Positions 34,393-42,601 of a stretch of DNA of 64,000 nt are shown piece by piece. The stretch is from contig JAXMOA010000002.1 in NCBI GenBank assembly GCA_034670145.1, forward strand, positions 1-64,000, read 5' to 3'. Each line of letters begins with the position of its first letter. Position 1 is the stretch's first letter. Under the pieces are notes generated by a model. That model saw only the letters and a list, made by a program, of their open reading frames with translations. It searched no databases and was not told the origin of the DNA. This DNA is from HXMU1420-2 sp034670145 (lineage in GTDB: Bacteria; Pseudomonadota; Alphaproteobacteria; Rhodobacterales; Rhodobacteraceae). The position numbers and the translations under genes were made by a program.

Positions 34393-35136
34393 ATGCTGAT
34401 CTATCCAACCTTGGAATTGCAAAACGGGCGCTGTGTGACGCTGACGCGGGGGCGGCTGGAGCAGCCGATGATCTGGCATGTGGATCCGGTGGAAACCGCG
34501 CGGGGGTTTGCCTCGGCCGGGGCGGCCTGGATGCATGTGACCGATTTTGATTCTGTCCAGGGGTCTGACAATAATGCGGGCCTGGTCGAAGACATCATTC
34601 GCGCTGCCGGCATTCCGGTGCAATTGGGCGGTGGGTTCCGGTCGCGCGAGCAGGTGGAGCATTGGCTGGACAAGGGCGCCGGGCGGGTCGTGATTGGCAC
34701 GCTGGCGGCGCGGGATCCGGCGCTGGTGCGTGAGCTGGCAAAGTATTACCCCGATCAGATCGTTCTGGCCGTGGATGTGTGGCAGGGGCAGGTGATGACC
34801 GAAGGGTGGCGCACACCCTGCGCGTTCACCCCTGAGGATTTTATCGCCGCCTTCAATGACGCGCCGCTGGCAGCAGTGATCATCACCGATATTGACAGCG
34901 ACGTCGAAGACACCGAGGCGGGGATGGGGGTCATCTCGGGGCTGGCGGCTGTGCCCCGGTCGCCGGTGATTGCACGCGGCACCGTGCGCACGGCGGATGA
35001 CATTTCGCGGTTGAAGTACATCCCCAACATCAGTGGGGCGATTGTCAGCCGGGCCCTGTTCCAAAAGACGCTGGATCTGGAAGAGGCATTGTCGCTGGCC
35101 CAGCCCGAGCCGGAGGCGGTGGCGGATTTTCGCTAA
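34393..35136 (+). CDS. HisA-like TIM-barrel protein with altered active site
   Basis: The 247-residue protein is clearly homologous to HisA (phosphoribosylformimino-AICAR isomerase) along its full length, with phosphate-binding VQLGGGFRS and VIGTLAARDP. But the first catalytic Asp of HisA (Asp8 in the family) is Glu8 here (PTLELQNGR), while Asp128 in LAVDVWQG is kept. The canonical SRDG loop is replaced (ITDIDSDVEDTEAG). It is therefore likely not the histidine-pathway enzyme. GGAGGG precedes the ATG at 34393. It lies between acpP and fabF with an arginase-like gene. Confidence 0.85.
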   Translation: MLIYPTLELQNGRCVTLTRGRLEQPMIWHVDPVETARGFASAGAAWMHVTDFDSVQGSDNNAGLVEDIIRAAGIPVQLGGGFRSREQVEHWLDKGAGRVVIGTLAARDPALVRELAKYYPDQIVLAVDVWQGQVMTEGWRTPCAFTPEDFIAAFNDAPLAAVIITDIDSDVEDTEAGMGVISGLAAVPRSPVIARGTVRTADDISRLKYIPNISGAIVSRALFQKTLDLEEALSLAQPEPEAVADFR

Positions 35137-35277
35137 GGTATTCCGGGCCTGCGGGATGGTCGGCCGAGGGCCCGTAGCGGCGCAGGCTCGACAGCCCTGT
35201 GCAGGCTGGACATCCGAGTATAAGATCCGGGGGCAACACCCGGACCGCGACCGGTCTGGCCCTCGGAGGAGATTTCG

Positions 35278-36210
35278 GTGCCCGGATTGAGAGACATGTT
35301 GGGCGGCAGCCCGTTGGAGACTTTCCTGGGTCTGCCCGAGGGCGGCGCCGGTGCTGATATTGTGATTTTCGGGGCGGATTGTGCGACGCCTTATCGCTCG
35401 GTTGGGGCTTATTGCGCCGGAGGGCCGGCGGCGATCCGGGCCGGGTCTGCGGATTATGCGGGGGCTGTTGAGCGGATAAACTTTGATCTCATGGGGCCGA
35501 TCCTGCCTGCGGGGGTGCGGGCGGTGGATGCGGGGGATCTGTCGGTGGATCCGTCGAATCCGGCGCAGAATCGCGCGGCTATTCAGGCGATGACGGCGGA
35601 TATTCTGGCCGGGGGCGGGGTGCCTGTCCTGCTGGGGGGCGATGATTCTGTGCCGATTCCGATGTTGCAGGCCTTTGCGGATCACGGGCCGGTGACCATC
35701 GTGCAGATTGATGCGCATATTGATTGGCGCGATGAGGTCCTTGGCGAGCGGTGGGGGCTGAGCTCGACCATGCGACGGGCCAGTGAAATGGCGCATGTAG
35801 AGCGGATTATCCAGATTGGCGCACGCGGGGTCGGCAGTGCGGGACCAGAGGCGCTGGCGGCGGCCCGGGCCTGGGGGGCGCATCTGATTCCCGCGCATGA
35901 GTTGGATGAATGGGGCATGGCGCAGTTGCCGGGATTGATCCCCGAGGGGGGCACGGTGGTGATCTGTTTTGATTGCGATGCGCTGGACCCGTCAATCATG
36001 CCAGCAGTGATCGGGCCGACCAGTGGTGGGTTGAGTTATGGCCGCGTTTTGGAGATTGTTAAACTGATCGCAGGGCGGGCCCGGATTGGCGGGTTTGATA
36101 TGGTTGAGTTTATGCCTGCCAACGAGCGGGATGGGCAGGGCGCACGAACGGCGGCTCATCTTTTGACCTCGGTATTGGGGCTGATTGGGCGCCAATCCGC
36201 AGGAACGTAA
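35278..36210 (+). CDS. Arginase/agmatinase-fold protein with a changed metal ligand
   Basis: The 310-residue protein has the ureohydrolase fold: LLGGDDSVPIP (120-124), VQIDAHIDW (145-149), FDCDALDPS (231-239) and Glu277 in GFDMVEF. In arginases and agmatinases the first segment is GGDHS and its His binds manganese; here Asp123 replaces it. The substrate is unknown. It starts at a GTG with GGAGGA upstream and follows the HisA-like gene by 141 bases, in the same direction. The pair is wedged into the fab block. Confidence 0.85.
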   Translation: MPGLRDMLGGSPLETFLGLPEGGAGADIVIFGADCATPYRSVGAYCAGGPAAIRAGSADYAGAVERINFDLMGPILPAGVRAVDAGDLSVDPSNPAQNRAAIQAMTADILAGGGVPVLLGGDDSVPIPMLQAFADHGPVTIVQIDAHIDWRDEVLGERWGLSSTMRRASEMAHVERIIQIGARGVGSAGPEALAAARAWGAHLIPAHELDEWGMAQLPGLIPEGGTVVICFDCDALDPSIMPAVIGPTSGGLSYGRVLEIVKLIAGRARIGGFDMVEFMPANERDGQGARTAAHLLTSVLGLIGRQSAGT

Positions 36211-36295
36211 CATAAGCAGGCGCTGTGGCTCTTGCCCCGGTTTGGTGGATCGGGATATGAGCGTGCGTCAACGAAAGAGGGCAGGAGGGCAATCC

Positions 36296-37555
36296 ATGCG
36301 CAGAGTCGTCGTCACAGGACTGGGCCTGGTCACGCCATTGGCGTCAGGTGTGGAAGCAAGCTGGTCACGTCTATTGGACGGGCAATCGGGTGCGGGAACG
36401 ATCCAACGTTTCGACGCGAGCCATTTGGGCACGAATTATGCCTGCGAAGTGCCTTTGGGCGATGGCAGCGATGGCACGTTCAATCCAGATGACTGGATGG
36501 TGCCAAAAGAACGCCGCAAAGTGGATGATTTCATCTTGTTTGGCCTGGCCGCCGCGCAAATGGCGGTTGAAGATGCCGGGTGGACCCCAACGCAGGCCGA
36601 AGACCAGGAGCGTACGGGCGTCATGGTCGGAGCGGGCATTGGCGGGTTGAGCTCGATCGCCGATACGGCCATCTTGCTGCGTGACCGTGGTCCGCGCCGG
36701 GTGTCGCCGTTTTTCATCCCCGGGTCTCTGATCAATCTGCTGTCAGGTCAGATCAGTATTCGATTCGGTTTCAAGGGCCCCAATCATTCACCCGTGACAG
36801 CCTGTGCGACGGGCAATCATGCGATTGGCGATGCGAGTCGCCTGATCATGTTCGGCGATGCGGATGTCATGGTGGCAGGCGGTGGCGAAGCGGCCATTTG
36901 CGAACTGGGCATTGCCGGTTTCAACGCGTGCAAGGCGCTTAGCACCAAACGCAGCGATGACCCAAAGTCAGCCAGCCGCCCTTATGACGCAGACCGCGAT
37001 GGTTTTGTCATGGGCGAAGGCGCTGGTGTGGTGGTGTTGGAAGAATATGAACATGCCAAGGCGCGCGGCGCCAAGATCTATGCGGAGGTCTTGGGATACG
37101 GGCTGTCGGGGGATGCCTATCACATTACGGCCCCGGCCGAGGATGGTGACGGTGCACGCCGGGCCATGCAGAGCGCCTTGCGCGCCGCCGGTCTGGAGCC
37201 GGGGGCGATTGACTATGTGAATGCGCATGGCACCTCGACCATGGCTGATACGATCGAATTGGGCGCGGTAGAGCGAATGCTGGGCGATGCGGCGTCCAAG
37301 GTGACCATGTCATCCACCAAGTCGTCGACCGGGCATTTGCTGGGCGCGGCGGGGGCGATCGAATCGATCTTCTCGATCCTTGCGATCCGCGATCAGGTGG
37401 CGCCGCCGACGATCAATCTGGACAATCCCGCGGTGGAAACGGCGCTGGATCTTGCGCCCAATGCCAAGCGGGAAAGAGAGATCAACGTGGTTCTCAACAA
37501 TTCGTTCGGATTTGGCGGCACGAATGCCAGCCTGCTGTTTGGAAAGATCAGTTGA
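36296..37555 (+). CDS. fabF: 3-oxoacyl-ACP synthase II
   Basis: FabF elongates acyl-ACP with malonyl-ACP. The 419-residue protein starts MRRVVVTGLGLVTPLASG, with Cys170 in VTACATGNHA, His311 in NAHGTST and His347 in STKSSTGHLLGAAG as the catalytic triad. The ATG at 36296 has GCAGGAGG upstream; a longer frame is rejected. Its stop overlaps the mltG start by one base. Confidence 0.96.
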   Translation: MRRVVVTGLGLVTPLASGVEASWSRLLDGQSGAGTIQRFDASHLGTNYACEVPLGDGSDGTFNPDDWMVPKERRKVDDFILFGLAAAQMAVEDAGWTPTQAEDQERTGVMVGAGIGGLSSIADTAILLRDRGPRRVSPFFIPGSLINLLSGQISIRFGFKGPNHSPVTACATGNHAIGDASRLIMFGDADVMVAGGGEAAICELGIAGFNACKALSTKRSDDPKSASRPYDADRDGFVMGEGAGVVVLEEYEHAKARGAKIYAEVLGYGLSGDAYHITAPAEDGDGARRAMQSALRAAGLEPGAIDYVNAHGTSTMADTIELGAVERMLGDAASKVTMSSTKSSTGHLLGAAGAIESIFSILAIRDQVAPPTINLDNPAVETALDLAPNAKREREINVVLNNSFGFGGTNASLLFGKIS

Positions 37556-38709
37556 TGTGGCGGCACCTCGCTTCGAACATGGTTACCCTTTTGATGGTTG
37601 GGATGTTCCTGTTGGCGGGGGTCGTTCTGTGGGGGCAGTCGCAGTATCGCTCTGAGGGCCCTTTGAGCGAAGCGATTTGTGTGCGTGTGGAGCGTGGTTC
37701 GAACATGGACCGGGTGAGCCGCGAACTCGAAGCGCAAGGCGCGATCACCAGCGGCGCGATCTTTCGGATCGGGGCGGACTATTCTGACAAATCCTCGAAG
37801 TTGAAGGCGGGCAGCTATCTGGTGTCGCCGGGCGAATCGATGGAAGGCATCATCGATGCCGTCACGCGCGGCGGCGCCAGCACCTGCGGCACCGAGATCG
37901 TCTATCGCATTGGGGTGACCCGCACGGTTGCAGAGGTGCGCGAACTGGACCCGGCGACAAATGCCTTTGTCGAGCGGGCAGAGTTCAACCCCGCGACGGA
38001 CGAAGTGCCGGAAATCTACAATGCCAAGAAGGCCGAGCAGGACACGCGGTTTCGGATCGCAATGGCCGAAGGCGTGACCAGTTGGCAGGTGGTTGAGGCG
38101 CTCAAGGCGATTGACGTGATGGAAGGGGCCGTCGAGGAGATCCCGGCTGAGGGCACTCTGGCGCCGGACAGTTACGAAGTGACCCGGGGCGCGTCCCGCG
38201 CTGCCTTGTTGCAGGATATGCAGGCTTTGCAGGTCTTGCGGGTCAATGCCGCCTGGGAGAGCCGGGCAGATGATGTTGCGGTCAGCTCGCCTCAGGAATT
38301 GCTGATCCTGGCCAGCATCATCGAAAAGGAAACCGGCGTGGCAGCCGAGCGCGGCGTTGTGGCGAGCGTGTTCTCCAACCGGTTGGAGCGGGGCATGCGC
38401 CTGCAAACGGACCCGACGGTGATTTACGGCGTGACCGAAGGGCGCGGCGTGTTGGGCCGTGGTCTGCGCCAGAGCGAGCTGCGGCGTTCGACTCCCTGGA
38501 ATACCTATGTGATCGAGGGGCTGCCGCCCACGCCAATCGCCAATCCCGGCATGGCCAGCCTGGAGGCTGCGGCGAATCCGGATCAGACCGACTATGTGTT
38601 CTTTGTCGCCGATGGCACCGGCGGTCATGCCTTTGCCACCACCCTGGCCGAACATAACCGCAACGTGGCCAAATGGCGCGAGATCGAGGCGCAGCGCAGC
38701 AATAACTGA
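37555..38709 (+). CDS. mltG: Endolytic transglycosylase MltG
   Basis: MltG (YceG-like) cuts growing glycan strands at the membrane. The 384-residue protein has an N-terminal membrane segment (VTLLMVGMFLLAGVVLWG) and a LysM-like region. The YceG catalytic region is ILASIIEKETGVAAERG, followed by DPTVIYG and GLPPTPIANPG. The ATG at 37555 overlaps fabF's TGA (TGATG), so the two are coupled; a TTG directly before it is less likely. Confidence 0.93.
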   Translation: MWRHLASNMVTLLMVGMFLLAGVVLWGQSQYRSEGPLSEAICVRVERGSNMDRVSRELEAQGAITSGAIFRIGADYSDKSSKLKAGSYLVSPGESMEGIIDAVTRGGASTCGTEIVYRIGVTRTVAEVRELDPATNAFVERAEFNPATDEVPEIYNAKKAEQDTRFRIAMAEGVTSWQVVEALKAIDVMEGAVEEIPAEGTLAPDSYEVTRGASRAALLQDMQALQVLRVNAAWESRADDVAVSSPQELLILASIIEKETGVAAERGVVASVFSNRLERGMRLQTDPTVIYGVTEGRGVLGRGLRQSELRRSTPWNTYVIEGLPPTPIANPGMASLEAAANPDQTDYVFFVADGTGGHAFATTLAEHNRNVAKWREIEAQRSNN

Positions 38710-38758
38710 CCGGTCGCGGGCGGGCTGCTTTGGCCTGCCTGCGCGGGGCGCGTAGCGC

Positions 38759-38796
38759 GCGTTGCTGTGTTTTCGCGCAACGCCTTGCTTTTCAAC
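38759..38796 (+). terminator. Possible terminator after mltG
   Basis: The stem gcgttgc / gcaacgc has a loop of 11 bases, and a short T-rich run follows (cttgctttt). It fits the end of the fab-mltG transcript. Confidence 0.5.
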
Positions 38797-38906
38797 AAAA
38801 AACACGTCATAGTTGCGTAAGGCTGGAAGGCAAACCAAGCGGGCCGGGTCAACCGGATCGCGCCTGTCTCTTGTGCGGAAACCACTCTCGCAGGAGGTGA
38901 AACCAA

Positions 38907-39245
38907 ATGACGACGTCGATCAAACCGGATGCGCGCATTGCGCATGTGGCCGATCTGCTCCGCTCTTTAAAAGAGTCGGTCTGGGACCTGAGGCAGTCTA
39001 CCGAGAAACTGCGTCACGACATTGAGGCCGGGCAGCCGTCGGAGATTGCGAGTGGGAGCAAAGAGCTGTCCCAGGCCAAGACCCTGGTGGTGGCGTGTCA
39101 GAAACTGGAGATGCAACTTGCACAACTTGAAGCGGACCGAGATGAAGATGCCAGCTCAGCAGGGGCGCAGCTCGATCTGGAGGTCGCACGGGCTGAAATC
39201 GGGCTCAGACTCGCTCGCCTGCGCGCCGCAATCGATTCAAGATGA
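38907..39245 (+). CDS. Gene transfer agent protein g1 (small terminase-like)
   Basis: The 112-residue, mostly helical protein has no signal and a coiled-coil-like C-terminal half (LEMQLAQLEADRDEDAS, LGLRLARLRAAI-type). By position directly before the large terminase it fits g1 of the RcGTA-type cluster, the small terminase subunit. AGGAGGT lies before the ATG. Its coding region overlaps the next gene by about 98 bases in another frame. Confidence 0.7.
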   Translation: MTTSIKPDARIAHVADLLRSLKESVWDLRQSTEKLRHDIEAGQPSEIASGSKELSQAKTLVVACQKLEMQLAQLEADRDEDASSAGAQLDLEVARAEIGLRLARLRAAIDSR

Positions 39246-40530
39246 GTTTCTGGCGGAACTGGGGGAGGGGGGGCTGGTGGCCCTCCCTTTCCTTTTCGAA
39301 TTTTGGGCGCTGCCGCATCAGGTGCCGCCTGGGGGAAACTGGCGGGTCTGGGTGATCATGGGAGGGCGCGGCGCAGGCAAGACGCGGGCCGGGGCGGAAT
39401 GGGTGCGCGCCCAGGCCGAGGGCGCGCGGCCGCATGACCCGGGCCTGTCGCGTCGGATCGCGTTGGTGGGGGAAACCTATGATCAGGTCCGCGACGTCAT
39501 GGTGCATGGGGACAGCGGCCTGATCGCCATTTCCCCGCCGGACCGGCGACCGGTCTGGAAAGCCTCGGAGCGCAAGCTGATCTGGCCCAATGGCGCCGAG
39601 GCGCAGGCGTTCTCGGCCCAGGATGCCGAAGCGCTGCGAGGGCCGCAGTTTGATGCGGCCTGGGCGGATGAGCTGGCCAAATGGCGCCGGGGGCAGGAGG
39701 CCTGGGATAATCTGCAATTTGCGTTGCGACTGGGCGAGGATCCCCGGGTGTGCGTGACGACCACACCGCGCAATTCGGCCTTGCTCAAGGATGTCCTGCA
39801 GCGCGACAGCACGGCGACAACCCATGCGGCGACCGAGGCCAATCGCGCCAATCTGGCCGAAGGGTTCCTGGAGGACGTGCGCGCGCGCTATGCGGGCAGC
39901 TGGCTGGCCCGTCAGGAGCTGGACGGTCTGTTGCTGGAGGAGGTGGATGGCGCGCTGTGGACGGCGCAGGGGCTGACCAGCGCGCAGTTGCAGGCGGCAC
40001 CGGAACTCGATCGGGTGGTCGTGGCGGTGGATCCTTCGGCCAGCGAAGGGGGGGACGCCTGCGGAATCGTGGTGGCCGGGGCGCAAACCTCGGGTCCGCC
40101 GCAGAATTGGCGGGCTGTGGTGCTGGCCGATTGCACCCTGGAGCGCGCCAGCCCCCTGGCCTGGGCTCAGGCGGTGGTCGATGCCTATCGCGACCAGGCC
40201 GCGGACCGGGTTGTGGCCGAAGCCAACCAGGGCGGGGCGATGGTGCGTGAAGTATTGCACAGCGTCGACCCGCTGCTGCCATACACAGCCGTCCACGCAA
40301 CCCGCGGCAAGGCGGCCCGGGCGGAACCAGTGGCCGCCCTGTACGAACAGGGCCGCGTTTCCCACTTACCCGGGCTTGGCGCGCTGGAAGATCAAATGTG
40401 CAAGATGACGCAACAGGGATATACCGGACAAGGCTCTCCGGACCGGCTGGATGCGCTGGTCTGGGCCATCCACGCGCTGCTGATAGAACCCGCCACCAAA
40501 CACAAGGCCCCCAGAGCGCGCGTTTTGTAA
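39148..40530 (+). CDS. GTA/phage large terminase
   Basis: The 460-residue protein packages DNA into phage-like particles. The ATPase domain has Walker A GGRGAGKT at 72-79 and acidic AAWADELAKW. The nuclease part has VVAVDPSASEGGDACG and LDALVWAIHALL. This is the g2 gene of RcGTA-type clusters. The family core seems to begin near FLAELGEGGLVALPFLFEFW, so the ATG at 39148 (or 39142) is a choice made for lack of a better start. The next expected gene, the portal protein, is absent. Confidence 0.85.
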   Translation: MPAQQGRSSIWRSHGLKSGSDSLACAPQSIQDEFLAELGEGGLVALPFLFEFWALPHQVPPGGNWRVWVIMGGRGAGKTRAGAEWVRAQAEGARPHDPGLSRRIALVGETYDQVRDVMVHGDSGLIAISPPDRRPVWKASERKLIWPNGAEAQAFSAQDAEALRGPQFDAAWADELAKWRRGQEAWDNLQFALRLGEDPRVCVTTTPRNSALLKDVLQRDSTATTHAATEANRANLAEGFLEDVRARYAGSWLARQELDGLLLEEVDGALWTAQGLTSAQLQAAPELDRVVVAVDPSASEGGDACGIVVAGAQTSGPPQNWRAVVLADCTLERASPLAWAQAVVDAYRDQAADRVVAEANQGGAMVREVLHSVDPLLPYTAVHATRGKAARAEPVAALYEQGRVSHLPGLGALEDQMCKMTQQGYTGQGSPDRLDALVWAIHALLIEPATKHKAPRARVL

Positions 40531-40599
40531 CGACCTCGGGACAAACCGATTCCAACACCCCGGGGACTGGTCCTGCAGGATGGAACCAATTCAGACGGC

Positions 40600-40660
40600 C
40601 CGGCTTCTTTTTGGTTCAAAATACTCCGGGGTCTGGGGCAGCGCCCCAGTTCCTCCGTGG
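40600..40660. repeat. Intergenic repeat-like element with GC-rich hairpin
   Basis: Between the terminase and yebC there is a segment with ttttggttcaaaatactcc followed by the hairpin ctggggc-agc-gccccag at 40633-40649. Elements of this look are common between genes in Rhodobacteraceae. It may also act as a terminator for either convergent gene. Copy number in this genome cannot be seen. Confidence 0.55.
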
Positions 40661-40691
40661 TCCAAGCCAGATGCCGGTGAAATGAAGGCGC

Positions 40692-41432
40692 CTAGAGTTG
40701 CGCCATCACCTCATCGGAGGCTTCGAAATTGGTGGTCACGCGCTGAACGTCATCATCATCTTCCAAAGCGTCCACCAAGCGCATCAGTTTCTCCATCCCA
40801 TCCACATCCATCTCGGTCGTTGTGGAGGGTTTCCAGATCAGCTTGGTGCTTTCGCTCTCGCCCAGGGCGGCCTCCAGCGCAGAGGCGACGTCATTCAGAT
40901 CGGTGTCTTCGCACCAGATGACATGGCCATCTTCGGTGCTTTCCACATCTTCGGCGCCGGCTTCGATTGCGGCCTCGAAAATAGCATCCGCATCGCCTGT
41001 TTCCGCCGAGTAGGTCACTTCGCCCTTGCGCTCAAACATGAATCCGACCGAGCCTGTCTCGCCCAGATTGCCGCCGTTCTTGGAAAAGGTGGAACGCACG
41101 TTCGAGGCGGTGCGGTTGCGATTGTCGGTCATGGCCTCGACGATCACAGCGACGCCATTGGGTCCATATCCTTCGTACCGGATCTCTTCGTATTCATCCC
41201 CGTCGCCGGCAATGGATTTCTTGATCGCCCGTTCGATGTTGTCCTTTGGCATCGACTGCGATTTCGCTTCCTTCACGGCCATGCGCAATCGCGGGTTCTT
41301 GTCTGGATCCGGATCGCCCATCTTGGCGGCGATCGTGATCTCCTTTGACAATTTAGAAAAGAGTTTGGCCCGCACGGCGTCTTGGCGCCCCTTGCGGTGT
41401 TGAATATTGGCCCATTTTGAATGGCCTGCCAT
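40692..41432 (-). CDS. YebC/PmpR-family protein
   Basis: The 246-residue protein starts MAGHSKWANIQHRKGRQDA, the family signature, and continues with the three-domain YebC pattern (GDPDPDKNPRLRMAVKEAKS, TASNVRSTFSKNGGNLGETG, IWKPSTTTEMD). Family members act as transcription regulators or as factors that help ribosomes at difficult sequences. The ATG at 41432 is certain; the frame opens earlier across the divergent gene's promoter. Confidence 0.95.
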   Translation of the reverse strand: MAGHSKWANIQHRKGRQDAVRAKLFSKLSKEITIAAKMGDPDPDKNPRLRMAVKEAKSQSMPKDNIERAIKKSIAGDGDEYEEIRYEGYGPNGVAVIVEAMTDNRNRTASNVRSTFSKNGGNLGETGSVGFMFERKGEVTYSAETGDADAIFEAAIEAGAEDVESTEDGHVIWCEDTDLNDVASALEAALGESESTKLIWKPSTTTEMDVDGMEKLMRLVDALEDDDDVQRVTTNFEASDEVMAQL

Positions 41433-41595
41433 GGTCGCCCTCTTCGTCCTGATCCGGTCTGAACCTGTCCATAGCCCAAGGGTGAAGGCAAGGGCAAGCC
41501 TGTGGCGGGATCTGGCGCACAACGGATCTGCGCGGAAGCGGGTGGTTCGACCGGTCCCGCGTGCTAAAACAGAACCGGAAACGCAGGAGGCCACC

Positions 41596-42543
41596 ATGGG
41601 CGTGATGATCGAAGGCCGGTATCAAACCGACGACCCGGGGGCTCAATCCGATGCGGCCGGCCAATTTGAACGGGCCAGGGCAACAATCCGTGACTGGATC
41701 GCAGCCCAGGGGCCATTCCTGCCCGAGCCGGGGCGCTATAACCTTTATGCCGCCTGGAACTGCCCTTGGGCGCATCGGGCTCTGATCGGGCGGGCGGTTC
41801 TGGGGTTGGAACAGGCGATTTCAGTATCTTATGCGCGCCCAAACCGGACTGAGCAGGGCTGGGTCCATGACGTTGAAGGCCCGTTTTCGGATCCCAACCT
41901 GCGCGTCACGGCGCTGCATCAGGTCTATGCCCGCCAGGACCCGCCCTTTACCGGCCGCATGACCGTGCCTGTCCTGTGGGACAAGGCCACCGCGCGCATC
42001 GTCTCGAATGAAAGCGCGGACATTCTGCGGATGCTGCTGACGGCGTTCGATCCCACGCGCCGCTATTGCCCGGCGGCGGAGCTTGCCCAGATCGACAGCT
42101 GGAACGCGCTGATCTATGCCAAGGTCAACAACGGGGTATACCGGGCTGGTTTCGCTCGAACCCAGGCCGCGTATGATGCGGCTGTGACCGAGCTGTTTCA
42201 AACGCTGGACCAGATCGAGGCGCATTTGCAGGAGAATGCCACGTTGACAGGTGATCAGCTGAGCGAAGCGGATTTTCGTCTGTTTCCCACGCTGGCACGG
42301 TTCGATGTGGCCTATCACGGCGCGTTCAAATGCAACATCCGCCGTCTGAGCGACTATCCGCAGCTTTGGGATTATGCCCGGGCGCTCTTTGCGATGCCGG
42401 GGATTGCGGGCACGGTGGATTTCGACATCTACAAACGCGGCTACTACTCCAAATCCGAATTGCGCAATCCATTGGGCATCGTCCCGATGGGCCCGGTTGT
42501 GGACTGGTCCGGCCCGACGCAGCGGGATTTCACGGCCGGCTAG
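41596..42543 (+). CDS. Glutathionyl-hydroquinone reductase (GST-Xi type)
   Basis: The 315-residue glutathione-transferase-fold protein has the Cys-type active site NCPWAHR (Cys56) of glutathionyl-hydroquinone reductases (YqjG/ECM4 group). The C-terminal GST helical domain includes LSEADFRLFPTLARFD. These enzymes remove glutathione from glutathionyl-hydroquinones. AGGAGG stands before the ATG at 41596. It is divergent from yebC. Confidence 0.92.
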   Translation: MGVMIEGRYQTDDPGAQSDAAGQFERARATIRDWIAAQGPFLPEPGRYNLYAAWNCPWAHRALIGRAVLGLEQAISVSYARPNRTEQGWVHDVEGPFSDPNLRVTALHQVYARQDPPFTGRMTVPVLWDKATARIVSNESADILRMLLTAFDPTRRYCPAAELAQIDSWNALIYAKVNNGVYRAGFARTQAAYDAAVTELFQTLDQIEAHLQENATLTGDQLSEADFRLFPTLARFDVAYHGAFKCNIRRLSDYPQLWDYARALFAMPGIAGTVDFDIYKRGYYSKSELRNPLGIVPMGPVVDWSGPTQRDFTAG

Positions 42544-42601
42544 GTCATGCATTGGCGTGCAATCACTTTGACAAGCCGGTCAGGGTGCGTAGGGTCGCCT
42601 C

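Noticed and set aside
40531..40691. Remnant of a GTA portal protein gene
   Set aside because: None of the six frames shows portal-like residues; the region looks like an intergenic repeat.
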